Below, piece after piece: positions 25,345 to 36,000 of a stretch of 64,000 nt of DNA; position 1 is the first letter of the stretch; each line of letters begins with the position of its first letter. Made by a program: the position numbers and the translations under genes. The stretch comes from Rhodopseudomonas faecalis. Its GTDB lineage: Bacteria; Pseudomonadota; Alphaproteobacteria; Rhizobiales; Xanthobacteraceae. The notes beneath the pieces are model-generated. The model had not been told where the DNA came from. It did not search any database and saw only the letters and a program-made list of their open reading frames with translations. The DNA lies in assembly GCF_003217325.1 (NCBI RefSeq), contig NZ_QJTI01000008.1:96764-160763 (forward strand). Reading direction: 5' to 3'.

Positions 25345-26412
25345 TCAGGAATCCTGTGTTGCGTCCCTGAGCGCTTTGTGAATCCGAGGCACCAGATCGC
25401 GTGCCGTTCGCCCCGCGCCGATAAGCGTGGCGGATGCGGCACCCGTCCAGTTGCCATATCCGGCGAGCCACAGGCGTGGTTCCGCCTCCGACTGCTGGCC
25501 GATGACCCTGACGCGCCCATCGGGCTCAACGACGCCAAGGGATTTCAGATGTTCTGTTGCGGGGCGGAAGCCAGTGCACCATAAGACTGCGTCGACCTGC
25601 GTCTCCGAACCATTTTCCCAGACCACACCAGTTTCGGTGAATCGCACGAATGGGCGTACGGACCCGAGAACGCCCCGGTCTCGCGCTTCCTGGACAGGAG
25701 GGACCATAACAATATCGCCGAGCGTGGTTGTTGCATCTTCGTCGAAGTCTCCCCGCACCCGGGCGCTGGCCCGCTGAAAGAGGATGCGGCCATCAACATC
25801 GTCCGGCAAGAATATAGGCTCTTCGCGCGTGACCCAGATGGTGGAGGCAACCTTGCTGACCTCCGCAAGAATCTGCGCGCCCGAGTTGCCGCCGCCGATG
25901 ACCATCACCTGTTTCCCGGCGAATAAGCGCGAATTCCGATAGTGCGCCGAATGGATTTGTACGCCACGAAAAATTTCTTGTCCCGCGTAATCTGGAACAT
26001 AGGGTGCGCCCCAGGTGCCAGTAGCGCTGACAACGGCGCGTGCCGTCAGATTGTGTCCACCCTTTAATCGGACACGAAGCCAGTCCATGTCGCGTTCCAC
26101 GTCGGTTACATGACAGGGCCGCTCGATGGGAAAGTCATAGCGCTCTTCATAGTGGGTTAGATAGTCGATCACCTCGTCGCGCATCGGAAAATGCTCTGAC
26201 TGGCTCGAAGGCATTGGCCAGCCTGGCAGCGAACTCCAGGCCGCCGGCGAAAACAGGCTCAGTGAACCCCATGTGTGCAACCATGCGCCACCGGGGCGAT
26301 CCTCCGCATCAAGCACGATAAAGTCGATGCCGGCACGCTTGAGATACCATGCGATTGCCAGGCCTGCCTGACCGCCACCGATAACCACCACATCATGATC
26401 GGGGTTGCTCAT
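25345..26412 (-). CDS. arsO: ArsO-type flavin-dependent monooxygenase
   Basis: 355 aa. FAD-binding GxGxxG is [17 protein letters not shown] at the N-terminus and the NADPH-binding site is [14 protein letters not shown] in the middle. It has the class B FMO/YczJ pattern ([13 protein letters not shown]). Last gene of the ars operon, overlapping arsH by 4 bp. ArsO proteins are linked to arsenic detoxification, but the substrate is not well settled. Confidence 0.85.
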   Translation of the reverse strand: MSNPDHDVVVIGGGQAGLAIAWYLKRAGIDFIVLDAEDRPGGAWLHTWGSLSLFSPAAWSSLPGWPMPSSQSEHFPMRDEVIDYLTHYEERYDFPIERPCHVTDVERDMDWLRVRLKGGHNLTARAVVSATGTWGAPYVPDYAGQEIFRGVQIHSAHYRNSRLFAGKQVMVIGGGNSGAQILAEVSKVASTIWVTREEPIFLPDDVDGRILFQRASARVRGDFDEDATTTLGDIVMVPPVQEARDRGVLGSVRPFVRFTETGVVWENGSETQVDAVLWCTGFRPATEHLKSLGVVEPDGRVRVIGQQSEAEPRLWLAGYGNWTGAASATLIGAGRTARDLVPRIHKALRDATQDS

Positions 26413-27173
26413 GCCGGGCTCTTCTGTTGCGCGCCCATGATTGACGCCAGATGATCTGCTCCGGTTGTGGGTTTATTCGCTGCCTTCCGCTCCGAATAGC
26501 GATCCACCAATTGCTCTGCATGCGGACGCATCATGACCGTGAAGCGCACCAGTTCCTCCATTACATCGACGATGCGGTCGTAATAGCTGGAAGGCAGCAT
26601 GCGACCCGCTTCGTCGAACTCTTTGTAGGCCATGGCGACGCTGGACTGGTTGGGGATGGTGAACATGCGCATCCAGCGCCCGAGAATGCGCAGCGTGTTG
26701 ACGCTGTTGAACGATTGCGAGCCAGCGCTGACCTGCATCACCGCCAGCGTTCGGCCCTGGGTAGGGCGCAGGCCCTTGTAGGCGAGCGGCAGGTGATCGA
26801 TCTGGGTCTTCATAATGCCCGTGATCTGGCCGTGCCGTTCCGGGCTACACCAGACCTGCGCCTCCGACCAAAGCGAGTGTTTACGCAACTCATGCACCGC
26901 GGGGTGATCGTCGTCCCTGACCTGTTCGGGCAACGGCAGGTCGGACGGATCGAAAATGCGGGTTTCGCAGCCGAAGAATTGCAGCAGGCGCGCGGCCTCT
27001 TCGACGACCAGGCGCGAATAGGAGCGTTCCCGCAGCGAACCATAGAGTAGTAGGACGCGCGGCGGCGGAGCGAGTTCGCCAAGACCGTGCGCCGGATGGC
27101 GATCAGCATATTCTGGATGCAAGGCCGGCAAAAAGTCTGGATCCGACAAGGTGCGGAGACGGGTCATGAACAT
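26409..27173 (-). CDS. arsH: Arsenical resistance protein ArsH
   Basis: 254 aa. NADPH-dependent FMN reductase fold with the ArsH signatures [20 protein letters not shown] (FMN phosphate loop) and [19 protein letters not shown]. ArsH oxidises trivalent organoarsenicals. The start at 27,173 or the ATG two codons later are both possible. It lies 7 bp downstream of acr3. Confidence 0.96.
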   Translation of the reverse strand: MFMTRLRTLSDPDFLPALHPEYADRHPAHGLGELAPPPRVLLLYGSLRERSYSRLVVEEAARLLQFFGCETRIFDPSDLPLPEQVRDDDHPAVHELRKHSLWSEAQVWCSPERHGQITGIMKTQIDHLPLAYKGLRPTQGRTLAVMQVSAGSQSFNSVNTLRILGRWMRMFTIPNQSSVAMAYKEFDEAGRMLPSSYYDRIVDVMEELVRFTVMMRPHAEQLVDRYSERKAANKPTTGADHLASIMGAQQKSPA

Positions 27174-27180
27174 CTAACCT

Positions 27181-28251
27181 TCAGCTTTGAGGGAAACGGT
27201 CGCGCGTGCGATTTGCGATAGCCACCAGTGTCAGCATGACCGGTACTTCCACCAGTACGCCAACCACTGTCGCCAGTGCCGCGCCGCTCGACAGTCCGAA
27301 CAGACCTATGGCAACCGCGACCGCGAGTTCGAAGAAATTGGAAGTGCCGATCATTGCGCAAGGCGCGGCGATATTATGCGGCACTTTCCATGCTTTCGCC
27401 GCCACATAGGTCAGCGCAAAAATGCCGTAGGACTGGATGAGGATAGGAATAGCGATCAGCACGATCAGCAGGGGATTAGAGATGATCGTTTCGGCCTGAA
27501 ATGCGAAGAGCAAGACCACCGTCGCTAGCAAGCCGATGATCGACCATGGCTTCAGCATGGTGGTGAAAGCACTCACCGCCGCCTCGTCTCCGCCGTGGCG
27601 CACAATTACTCGCTGCCGAGTAGCCGCCCCCGCAAGCAACGGAATGACCACATAAAGCACCACCGATAGCATCAGCGTTTTCCACGGAATGACTATATCG
27701 GTGACGCCCAGCAGAAACGCCACGATCGGCACATAGGCGGCGATCATCACCAGATCATTCGCAGCCACCTGCACGAGGGTGTAGGTGGCATCGCCTTTAA
27801 CCATCTGCGACCAGACGAAAACCATGGCAGTACAGGGTGCCGCTCCCAGCAGGATTAGCCCGGCGATATATTGTTGGCCTTCGTCGTGCGGGACCAATCC
27901 GGCATAGACGTAGCTGAAGAACAGCACCGCGATGGCGGCCATGGTGAAGGGCTTGATCAGCCAGTTGACCGCAAGCGTCAGGATGAGGCCCTTGGGCTTC
28001 CTGCCGATATCGCGTACGCTGGCAAAATCGACGCTGACCATCATCGGGTAGATCATTGCCCAGATCAGCACAGCAACAACCAGATTGACCGAGGCAAGTT
28101 CAAGTCTCGCCAGCAATCCGATTGTTTCAGGAATTACGATCCCGAGAGTGATACCAGCCAAAATCGCCAGCGCGACCCACAGCGACAGATAGCGTTCGAA
28201 CAGGCCGAGCGGAGAAGTCGACGTGGACGCCGCGGTAAGTTCCTGCGACAT
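27181..28251 (-). CDS. arsB: ACR3 family arsenite efflux transporter
   Basis: 356 aa with about ten hydrophobic helices. ACR3 is recognised by [20 protein letters not shown], the conserved Cys in [14 protein letters not shown] and [11 protein letters not shown]. It pumps arsenite out of the cell. Databases often call this arsB, but the sequence is of the ACR3/BASS type and not the true ArsB antiporter. Confidence 0.96.
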   Translation of the reverse strand: MSQELTAASTSTSPLGLFERYLSLWVALAILAGITLGIVIPETIGLLARLELASVNLVVAVLIWAMIYPMMVSVDFASVRDIGRKPKGLILTLAVNWLIKPFTMAAIAVLFFSYVYAGLVPHDEGQQYIAGLILLGAAPCTAMVFVWSQMVKGDATYTLVQVAANDLVMIAAYVPIVAFLLGVTDIVIPWKTLMLSVVLYVVIPLLAGAATRQRVIVRHGGDEAAVSAFTTMLKPWSIIGLLATVVLLFAFQAETIISNPLLIVLIAIPILIQSYGIFALTYVAAKAWKVPHNIAAPCAMIGTSNFFELAVAVAIGLFGLSSGAALATVVGVLVEVPVMLTLVAIANRTRDRFPQS

Positions 28252-28276
28252 TGTCTTTCCTTTTTCGGGCTACGGT

Positions 28277-28705
28277 TCAGCGGATACGGTCACCACTGGC
28301 ATCAATCACCTGTTCGCCATCTTCCTTGGCAAAGGCACCTTGCTGCGCGGTTGGGATCAGATCGAGCACAGCTTCGGAAGGCCGGCACAACTTCACGCCC
28401 AGCGGTGAGACCACCAGTGGCCGGTTGATGAGGATGGGATACTCGACCATCGCATCGAGTAATTCGTCATCCGTCAGCGCCGGGCTGTCGAGACCGAGTT
28501 CGGAATAGGGAGTCCCCTTTTCGCGTAGCAGATCACGTGGGGTTATGCCGGCACGTGCGATCAACTGCACAAGCAGTACACGCGATGGTGGCGTCTTGAG
28601 ATACTCGACCACATGTGGTTCGATCCCGGCATTTCGGATCATCGCCAGCGCGTTGCGCGACGTGCCGCACGCGGGATTGTGGTAAATGATGATATCGGTA
28701 GGCAT
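28277..28705 (-). CDS. arsC: Arsenate reductase, glutaredoxin type
   Basis: 142 aa from ATG 28,705. The active-site loop IYHNPACGTSRNALAMI carries the catalytic Cys, and the LINRPLVV segment supplies the conserved Arg. It reduces arsenate to arsenite for export by ACR3, using glutathione/glutaredoxin. It starts 19 bp after arsR. Confidence 0.96.
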   Translation of the reverse strand: MPTDIIIYHNPACGTSRNALAMIRNAGIEPHVVEYLKTPPSRVLLVQLIARAGITPRDLLREKGTPYSELGLDSPALTDDELLDAMVEYPILINRPLVVSPLGVKLCRPSEAVLDLIPTAQQGAFAKEDGEQVIDASGDRIR

Positions 28706-28724
28706 TTTTGTTTCCACAGAGCTT

Positions 28725-29051
28725 TTAGCAGGAGAGCTGCGCGACCAGCGGTGCACAGAGTTCCTCATTGCCGCCGCAGCAATCACGAGCGAGAAACAGC
28801 ATCAGCTCCCGCAGGGTGGCGACGTTTGCGTGATAGACGATTGAGCGACTGTGCCGCTCTGAAGTTAGCAGTCCCGCCCGCGATAGGGTGGCGAGATGTG
28901 TCGACATGGTGTTGGCGGGAACATCTAGTTGTCGCGCAATCTCACCGGCGGCGAGGCCATTAGGCTCATGCCGAACAAGGAGGCGAAACACCTCCAGACG
29001 TGTAATCTGGGCCAGTGCGCCGAGGGCTTCGGTTGCAATCAATGATTCCAT
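28725..29051 (-). CDS. arsR: ArsR family metalloregulatory repressor
   Basis: 108 aa. Winged HTH with GEIARQLDVPANTMSTHLAT. Instead of the classical ELCVCDL site in the DNA-binding helix, cysteines are at the C-terminus (DCC, EELC, and terminal SC). This matches the alternative As(III) sites seen in some ArsR types. First gene of the ars operon, with an inverted repeat immediately before the start. Confidence 0.93.
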   Translation of the reverse strand: MESLIATEALGALAQITRLEVFRLLVRHEPNGLAAGEIARQLDVPANTMSTHLATLSRAGLLTSERHSRSIVYHANVATLRELMLFLARDCCGGNEELCAPLVAQLSC

Positions 29052-29053
29052 GA

Positions 29054-29069
29054 TTCGACTACTATCGAA
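29054..29069. promoter_or_regulatory. ArsR operator candidate
   Basis: ttcga (29,054-29,058) and tcgaa (29,065-29,069) with a 6-bp spacer lie 3 bp before the arsR start codon, matching the inverted TTCGA-type boxes of ArsR proteins. On the minus strand a TTGTAT with 17-bp spacing to TAGTAG could be the promoter that it overlaps. Confidence 0.5.
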
Positions 29070-29275
29070 CTATTGGGCGCGATACAAGCCCCCGAGTTTC
29101 ATGTTCGGAAGCAGATGGCTGCCACGAGGATGCAGCACGTCGTCATACCAAGGTCGCGAAAACGGCGAAGCCGAGGCCCAGATTAGCCTTTGCGATACGG
29201 TGATGACACGAGAGCATTTGCCAGCACCCACTGAGGGACAGTGTCTGAAATGCGATACCACCGACTTTCTCGCGG

Positions 29276-29319
29276 GCGGAACAAAGGCTCCGACCTTGCG
29301 GTCGGAGCCTTTGTTCCGC
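29276..29319. terminator. Bidirectional terminator downstream of DUF736 copy 2
   Basis: A perfect 20-bp stem, gcggaacaaaggctccgacc (29,276-29,295) and its complement (29,300-29,319), with loop ttgc. The stem foot carries CCTTTGTT on both strands, giving a T-rich 3' side in either direction. It lies 3 bp past the DUF736 stop and about 225 bp upstream of arsR, so it separates the two units. Confidence 0.75.
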
Positions 29320-29322
29320 GCC

Positions 29323-29649
29323 TCAGTCGCCGCGGCGACCGTTGGGGCGGGACCAGATGAGGGAGAAGGTTTCGCCGTCTTCTTCGTCGAAGAGGTTGGC
29401 GTAGATCGGAGCGTTGAAGCTTGGATCGTCCAGCTTGAGGCCCAGATAGTCGCGGCCCTCGTTGGAGCGCTTGGACCAGGCGGCACCGATTTCGGCGCGA
29501 CCGACCAGAACCCGGTGGCTGGGGGCGTTCTCGCCGGTGGCGCGCAGGTCGGGGATGATGCGCACGCCCTTGGCCTGGACGCTGAGGGTGACGATTTCGC
29601 CGGTGAATTCGTTCGAGCCGGTCTTCTTGAAGGTGCCGATGGTTGCCAT
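29323..29649 (-). CDS. DUF736 domain-containing protein (copy 2)
   Basis: 108 aa. It begins MATIGTFKKTGSNEFTGEI and contains GAAWSKRSNEGRDYLGLKLD and PIYANLFDEEDGETFSLIW, the full DUF736 pattern. An upstream frame extension of 67 codons is discarded because ATG 29,649 has a good family start and GGAG upstream. Often highly expressed in alphaproteobacterial ICEs and plasmids, but function unknown. It stands alone with its own leader and a strong terminator. Confidence 0.92.
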   Translation of the reverse strand: MATIGTFKKTGSNEFTGEIVTLSVQAKGVRIIPDLRATGENAPSHRVLVGRAEIGAAWSKRSNEGRDYLGLKLDDPSFNAPIYANLFDEEDGETFSLIWSRPNGRRGD

Positions 29650-30215
29650 TTTAAGTCTCCGTTTTTTCGTTTCCGAGCCCGCACCATTGCGGCCTCTATG
29701 GCGATCGACCGGCCGGAGACGAACGCTGGCGCACCCCAAAGGGGCTGGACAGCATAGGAGGAACTTTCTTGTTCCGCGCGGAATGTCGGCTTTGCCGGCA
29801 GGGGAAGAAAGTTGTGACGACGCTGTTGCGCTAAAGCGGTCGAAGCGCATCGCGCTGTTCTTCGGCCAGATCAGGCCATTGAAGAGGCCGTTTGGAGCGG
29901 TTGAGACACGGGGGGGAACGGAGACGGTGGCAACCTTGAGGCCCCATCAGGATGACCTGACCGGCCGCACAGGCTTATCGGATACCCTGTGTTTCAGGCT
30001 ATGCGCATCGCTCTTCCCGGCCTGTTCCTCCGGCAACGCCCCAACCGGATTCTGGTCAGCCCACGAAGGTCAATACCGACCGTCTTACGCTCCTATGGGC
30101 CGCGCCCGTGCCTCAAGCTGATCCGATACTTGCCCGCTGTCTGCGACTATATTCCTGACGGAGGTGGAAGATGATCCGCACCCGCGTCTGGTCGCCATCA
30201 ACGGATCATTGCGGT
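29650..30215. other. Non-coding interval upstream of DUF736 copy 2
   Basis: 566 bp without a credible gene. Near the DUF736 start the minus strand has a leader with a small hairpin CCGCA-atgg-TGCGG (around 29,680-29,693) and an inverted pair GTCTCCG/CGGAGAC around the ribosome-binding site. The remainder (29,760-30,215) has only short frames with no recognisable motif. Confidence 0.5.
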
Positions 30216-30656
30216 TCAGGTGCGTGCGAAGCTGTCGTCCGGCTGGTCGGTTGCCGCCATGCCCGCAACGCGCAGGAACGCTGTCACGCCCACCGCAATC
30301 GCCCCGATCACCGAGAAGATGAGCTGCCATGTCTCAGACGGCATCATGTGCTTGACGATACCGAGCGTGGCGTAGAACCCGGCCATCCCCGCCGGAGCGA
30401 CGAAGGCCAGAGCGATCAGCAAACGCGCCCAGATCGGGCGGACCAGCATCAGCAGACCCTGACCGACTGCCAGTGTCAGGCCGGCGACGAGAAGACCGAC
30501 AACGATGCCGCCGAGCCAGCCAGCCCCTGTGCCATAGGCCCAGATACCTGCGTTCAGGCCGATGAGGAACGGCAGGGCAAAAACGGCGAGATTGAACAGC
30601 AGCCAGCACATGGTGCCGATGGCTGCGATGGAAACGAGGATTCCGAGAATGATCAT
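30216..30656 (-). CDS. Small multi-pass membrane protein
   Basis: 146 aa from ATG 30,656 (CGGAGAC upstream). Four hydrophobic stretches: IILGILVSIAAIGTMCWLLF, FALPFLIGLNAGIWAYG, GGIVVGLLVAGLTLAV and LLIALAFVAPAGMAGFYATL, plus a fifth near the end. No family with known function is recognised. Similar proteins are common in the accessory block of Trb-type ICEs. Confidence 0.75.
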   Translation of the reverse strand: MIILGILVSIAAIGTMCWLLFNLAVFALPFLIGLNAGIWAYGTGAGWLGGIVVGLLVAGLTLAVGQGLLMLVRPIWARLLIALAFVAPAGMAGFYATLGIVKHMMPSETWQLIFSVIGAIAVGVTAFLRVAGMAATDQPDDSFART

Positions 30657-30747
30657 GGTGGTGTCTCCGTGCAAGGGATTGAACGGTCGCGCCTTCCACC
30701 ACCACCATGGCGCAAAGCGGAATATAGCATGAACACGCCTGCCTGCG

Positions 30748-30785
30748 CGAGCCGGAATAATCGGTGGTTCCGATCATCCGGCTCG
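30748..30785 (-). terminator. Hairpin downstream of DUF2493 gene
   Basis: cgagccgga (30,748-30,756) pairs with tccggctcg (30,777-30,785), and an inner atcgg/ccgat adds five pairs. It follows the DUF2493 stop (30,807) but lacks a T-run, so it may be a 3'-protective or attenuating hairpin. Confidence 0.4.
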
Positions 30786-30806
30786 TGGCGATGGGAAAGG
30801 CAGCGC

Positions 30807-31733
30807 TCACGCGCTGCCCGTTCCGAAGCGATAGACCGGGATGCCCATCTTGCGGGCCTTGTCGGCCAGATTGTCCTGAATGCCCGTGCCGGGGAAGATG
30901 ATGACCCCGATCGGCATGATGCCGAGCATCTGGTCGTTGCGCTTGAACGGTGCTGCCTTGGCATGTTTCGCCCAGTCGGGTTTGAACGCGACCTGTGCGA
31001 CCTTGCGGTTATTGGCCCAGGTTGCCGCGATACGTTCCGCGCCCTTGGGCGATCCACCGTGCATCAGCACCATGTCCGGGTGCTTGGCGTGGACCTGATC
31101 GAGCTTGGCCCAGATCGTCCGGTGATCGGTCGTGTCACCGCCCGAGAAGGCGATCTTCGGTCCGGCGGGCAGCAGCACCTCGTTGTCGGCCCGGCGTTTT
31201 GCGGCGATGAAGTCGCGGCTGTCGATCATGGCCGAGGTCATCTGGCGATGGTTGACCCATGAGCCGGAGCGTTGCGACCAGGGCGTTCCGGTGGTGCGCA
31301 GATAGATGTCGGCGGCGGTATCGCGAAAGGTTTCCATGCTGTCGCGGCGCTCGATCAGGCTTTGTCCCGCGCCGATCAGGGTTTCGAGCTGGACGGATTT
31401 GACCTCGCTGCCATCCTGTTCACGCTGAAGGCGCTTCTGTGCCTGCTCGTTATCGTCGAGTTTGGTCTCGATCCGCTCGACAGCGCGGTGGAAGGTGTTG
31501 ACGGTGGACCAGAGGATCTCGTCGAGGTCGAAATCGAGGCTGGTGTCGGCCATGGTGGAAATCAGGGCGTCGAAGATGTCCGAGACTGCGCCCTGGATGA
31601 CGTGATCTTCGGGTGTAGTGCGGGGATCGGCCTCGTCTTCCGAGGGGCGGTAGCCGTAGAGTTCAAGTTCTTCGATGGCATGGCCGGTCGGGGACGTGCT
31701 GTGATCGGGTTCGAAATCGTCGTGCGCGTACAT
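30807..31733 (-). CDS. DUF2493 domain-containing protein
   Basis: 308 aa. The N-terminal 180 residues are acidic and helical. The C-terminal DUF2493 (YspA/SLOG-like Rossmann) domain shows KIAFSGGDTTDHRTIWAKLD, MVLMHGGSPKGAERIAATWA and MPIGVIIFPGTGIQDNLADKARKMGIPVYRF. SLOG-type folds bind nucleotides or related ligands. The GG..KGAE motif looks intact. A specific role in the ICE is unknown. Confidence 0.88.
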   Translation of the reverse strand: MYAHDDFEPDHSTSPTGHAIEELELYGYRPSEDEADPRTTPEDHVIQGAVSDIFDALISTMADTSLDFDLDEILWSTVNTFHRAVERIETKLDDNEQAQKRLQREQDGSEVKSVQLETLIGAGQSLIERRDSMETFRDTAADIYLRTTGTPWSQRSGSWVNHRQMTSAMIDSRDFIAAKRRADNEVLLPAGPKIAFSGGDTTDHRTIWAKLDQVHAKHPDMVLMHGGSPKGAERIAATWANNRKVAQVAFKPDWAKHAKAAPFKRNDQMLGIMPIGVIIFPGTGIQDNLADKARKMGIPVYRFGTGSA

Positions 31734-32040
31734 GGGATGCTTCCGTCAGTTGGACCGCGACCGTCGCGGCCTTCATGGCGACGAAAGCTCATGGGCGCTC
31801 CGGTCTGGCAGCGCGAGCCTCTGGCGAGGGCCTTGATGGCAAAGCCCGGCTGATTTGTTTCGCGCTGTAAAGGCGGGCTTGCCCGCCGACGGAAATCAGT
31901 CGGGCGCCGCCATTGCCTGACCAGAGCGTTTGTGGGCCGATCGCCCTCTCGGAAGGCCAAGGCGCGGTCCTCTGCTGGTGACAGGATGCAGCCTGCGCGC
32001 ATGACAGGATCGGAACGGCCCGATCACGGCCCCGTACCGG
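31734..32040. other. Non-coding interval between Toprim and DUF2493 genes
   Basis: 307 bp. It contains GGCGGG-cttg-CCCGCC (31,872-31,887), which on the minus strand is followed by TTT and may end transcription from the Toprim gene. Near the DUF2493 start a hairpin CCGCGA-cgg-TCGCGG (around 31,763-31,777) resembles the one in the DUF736 leader. Frames crossing the region look like shadows. Confidence 0.5.
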
Positions 32041-33078
32041 CTATGCACTTGAAGCCATGAAGCGGCAGACGTCCTCGGGAGCGATTTGCACCCGGATTTC
32101 TGCCCGAACGGCATCCAGCCCGTAAGTTGCGAGATCTTCGTTGAAGTCCCCCATCATGGGCGAGAGCGTGATGGCCTCGATCCCGACTTCGTGCGCCCGG
32201 TCCACCAGGCTATCGCAGGCGCTGTCACCTGCCGGATCGTTGTCGCGGACGATATAGAGCCTGCGCAGTTGCGGCGGGAACAGGATGGCAGCGAGGTGTC
32301 CGGCCGAGAGCGCGGAAACCATCGGCATGGTTGGCAGAGCCTGACGCAGCGACAGGATGGTTTCGATACCTTCCCCCGCTGCCATGACATCCCTCACGCA
32401 CCCGAAACGAACCGCATGTCCGAGCAGGTCGCCCATTGCCTTCCTCGGCGGATCGAGAGGTGCCTTGCCAGAACCGTCAGGGGCCAGCCATGTGCGGTGT
32501 GCGCCGGTGATCCTGCCATCGAGGTCGGTGACGGCGGCGATCATGGCGGGCCATGTTTCGGTCGGGCCATCGTCCTCAGGCCGCCAGTAGCAGTTGGGGT
32601 GAAGGCGCAGATTTGCGGTCTGGCGTAAATCCGTAATGCCGCGTCCGCGTAAATACGCTTCTGCGGTACTGCCGATCAGCGGCTGCGTCATGCGCCAGAG
32701 GCGGCGTGCCGCCTCGGATGATCCCGATGGTGCCGGCGTTCGAGACTGACGGGATGGCGGCTGCGGTTCAGGATGCGGCAGGCTGAGGAAACGCCGGGCT
32801 TCTTCGGCAACGTCTGCGAAGTCGATCAGACCGAGCGAGTCCCGGATCACGTCGAGCAGATCGCCATATTCCCCCGTGGCCGAGTCCTGCCATTTACCGG
32901 CAATGCCTTTCACGCTGTCGTGCAGCCGGACGAACATCGAGCGGCCAGCGGTGTTTCGGACATCGCCAACCTGCCAGTAGTTACCCTGTTTGCGCCCATT
33001 CGACAGATAGTGACGGCACACCGCCTCGGCCTGTCGGCCGAGACGCTGCGCCAGTTCGGAAGCGTTGAGACGCGCCAT
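32041..33078 (-). CDS. Toprim domain-containing protein (primase-like)
   Basis: 345 aa. The N-terminal 100 residues resemble the DUF7146 region (LAQRLGRQAEAVCRHYLSNG). The C-terminal Toprim_3 domain has the catalytic Glu in MAAGEGIETILSL and the DxD in LYIVRDNDPAG. Toprim proteins of this kind are primase/nuclease-like and may prime the incoming single strand. The start overlaps the helicase stop by 1 bp (TAATG), so the two are co-translated. Confidence 0.9.
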   Translation of the reverse strand: MARLNASELAQRLGRQAEAVCRHYLSNGRKQGNYWQVGDVRNTAGRSMFVRLHDSVKGIAGKWQDSATGEYGDLLDVIRDSLGLIDFADVAEEARRFLSLPHPEPQPPSRQSRTPAPSGSSEAARRLWRMTQPLIGSTAEAYLRGRGITDLRQTANLRLHPNCYWRPEDDGPTETWPAMIAAVTDLDGRITGAHRTWLAPDGSGKAPLDPPRKAMGDLLGHAVRFGCVRDVMAAGEGIETILSLRQALPTMPMVSALSAGHLAAILFPPQLRRLYIVRDNDPAGDSACDSLVDRAHEVGIEAITLSPMMGDFNEDLATYGLDAVRAEIRVQIAPEDVCRFMASSA

Positions 33079-36000
33079 TATGCGGCCTCCCGCTCACCGA
33101 TGCGTTCAACCGCGAAGCGGTCAAGCAGTTTGCCTGTGATCTCCGGTCCCATCGCGCCGACCGGCACGAAGAAGCGCAACTTCCACGAGATGATCTCGCT
33201 GAAGAGTCCATAGGCCCGCAGCCGGTCACGCATCGCGTCAGTAAAGCCGGTCAGTTCGATCCGGTTGGCGCCCATGACCCGGACGCGGCGCAGTTGCAGC
33301 CCTTCAGCGAGATCAAGGATCGTGCGACCTTCGATCAGCGCTGCATATGCGGCATCCGGTGTCAGGTTGCTGGTGACGCCACTGGTCGAGGCATTGGCAG
33401 CCCATGCCGGCGATACCCGGCGACCGATGATGCGTTCGCCCTCGTCGGTCTGGAGGCGATAGACGCGGGAGGAGTCCTGCGGCAGGCGTTTCCAGATCGG
33501 CAAAAGCAACCCCGTCACCATATGCAGGATGCTGTCGGTGAACTCCGGCACCTCGGCCAGTTCCGCCTTCCAGGCCACGGTGAAGGCGGCATGGTCGGCC
33601 TCGATCCAATGGGTCTCGCCCATCGCCCGCACCGGAATGTTCATCGCCTCCATAGGCCGGATCAGCCGCACGCGCCGTTCGATCTCGCCATCATCCAGCA
33701 TGACGCTGGTGGTCGGGATCTGCACGGCGGCACGACCAGATCGCTCGTTGATGAGCAATCTAGCGCGGGGATCATCCAGTTCCGCCAGGGCGGCATCGAG
33801 CGTGACCGGCTGATTGCGTTTGCGCTCGGTGAGCGTCAGGAGCCGCGTTTCCGCCCCTGTGCCCGGATGGGTGTGGATCACCTGTCGGTCTGTGACGATG
33901 AAGCTTTCGGCCTTCAGCGTTTCCAGCCCCATGTCATAGGTGCCGGATGCCATCGCCCCGTCGATCCGGGCCTGCAGAAGCTGCTCGAAGGCGGAGAACA
34001 GGATGCCCTGCAACTCGATGGTCAGCGCCAGCAGGCGGTTGAGGAAGGTGGTGATCGGCGGCAGGTCGTCCTTCACACCGTTGCTGTCCATCAGCTTCAG
34101 GCCGGTGGCGGATTCAAACCGTTCGAGCGAGCATCCCTCGACCTTGCCGCGCACGATCAACAGGTAGAGCTGGCGCAACGCATCGCGGGCATAGGCGGAT
34201 TCCAGATTGTCTTCGGGACGGAACAGCCCCTGACCGCCGGTCTGGCGCTGGCCGCGTGTGATGGCGCCCAGCGTATCGAGGCGACGGGCGATGGTGCTGA
34301 GGAACCGCTTCTCGGCTTTGACATCCGTGGCGATGGGTCGGAAGAGTGGCGGCTGCGCCTGATTGGTCCGGTTGGTGCGGCCCAGCCCCTGAATGGCGGC
34401 ATCGGCCTTCCAGCCCGGCTCCAGCAGGTAATGCACGCGCAGCCGTTGGTTCTGCGCCGAGAGTTCGGCGTGATAGCTGCGTCCCGTGCCACCGGCATCA
34501 GAGAAGACCAGAATCCGCTTCTGGTCATCCATGAAGGCCGAAGTCTCGGCAAGGTTGGCAGAGGGTGCACGGTTCTCGACCGCAAGGCGTGCCGATGCAC
34601 CGTCGCCCTTGCGCACGATCCGGCGCGAACGCCCCGTAACCTCCGCCACCATATCCGTGCCGAAGCGCTGCACGATCTGGTCGAGCGCACCCGGGACAGG
34701 TGGAAGCGAACCCATCTGCTCCAGCATCTCGTCGCGTCGCGCTACAGCTTCGCGGCACTCAACCGGCTGACCGTCGCGGAAGACGGGGCGTGACGACAGG
34801 TTGCCCTCGCCATCGGTGAAGGGTTCATAGAGCTGCACCGGAAAGGAATGCTGCAAATACGAGCCGACATATTCCCTCGGAGTGACATCGACGGAAATAT
34901 CGTTCCATTCCTCGGTCGGGATCTCGGAAAGCCGCCGCTCCATCAGCGCTTCGCCGGTCGAGACAATCTGGATGACAGCGGCATGGCCCGCTTCCAGATC
35001 GGCCTCAATGGAGCGGATCAGGGTCGGTGTTTTCATGGAGGTCAGCAGATGGCCGAAGAAGCGCTGCTTGGTGCTCTCAAACGCCGAACGCGCCGCCGAC
35101 TTCGCCTGCCGGTTCAGCGTGCCCTCGCTGCCGGTGATGTTTGCCGCTTCCATCGCAGCATCGAGATTGTTGTGAATGACGGCAAAAGCCCCGGCATAGG
35201 CATCATAGATGCGGCGCTGTTCGTCCGTGAGCAGATGCTCGATCAGTTCATATTCGACGCCATCATAGGAGAGCGAGCGGGCGGTATAGAGGCCGAGAGA
35301 TCGCAGGTCGCGGGCCAGCACTTCCATAGCCGCAACGCCGCCAGCTTCGATCGCCTCGACGAACTCGGCACGCGTCTGGAACGGAAAATCCTCACCACCC
35401 CAGAGGCCGAGGCGCTGCGCATAGGCGAGATTGTGGACTGTGGTGGCGCCGGTCGCCGAGACATAGACCACACGGGAATCGGGCAGCGCGTGTTGGAGCC
35501 GCAGGCCCGCACGTCCCTGCTGCGAAGCGGCGACATCGCCGCGTTCTCCTTTTCCGCCACCGGCATTCTGCATGGAATGGCTCTCGTCGAAGATAATGGC
35601 TCCATCGAAATCGGCCCCCAACCATTCGACGATCTGTTTGACGCGCGAAACCTTCTCCCCCCGGTCGTCGGAGCGCAGCGTGGCATAGGTGGTAAAAAGG
35701 ATGCCTTCCGACAGCGTGATCGGCTTGCCCTGCGGGAAGCGTGACAGAGGCGTGACCAGCAACCGTTCCATGCCAAGCGCCGACCAGTCGCGCTGCGCGT
35801 CCTCGATCAGCTTGTCGGATTTGGAGATCCAGATCGCCTTGCGCCGACCGCGCAGCCAGTTGTCGAGAATGATGGCGGCCGATTGGCGGCCCTTGCCAGC
35901 GCCGGTTCCGTCACCGAGCATGAAGCCCCGGCGAAAGCGGATCGATCCGGCACCATCCTCGGGTGCGGCGTTCACGTTGTCGAAATGCTCGTCCACGGTC

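Noticed and set aside
33294..34793. 499-aa plus-strand frame
   Set aside because: Antisense to the helicase/methylase gene; composition typical of a shadow frame.
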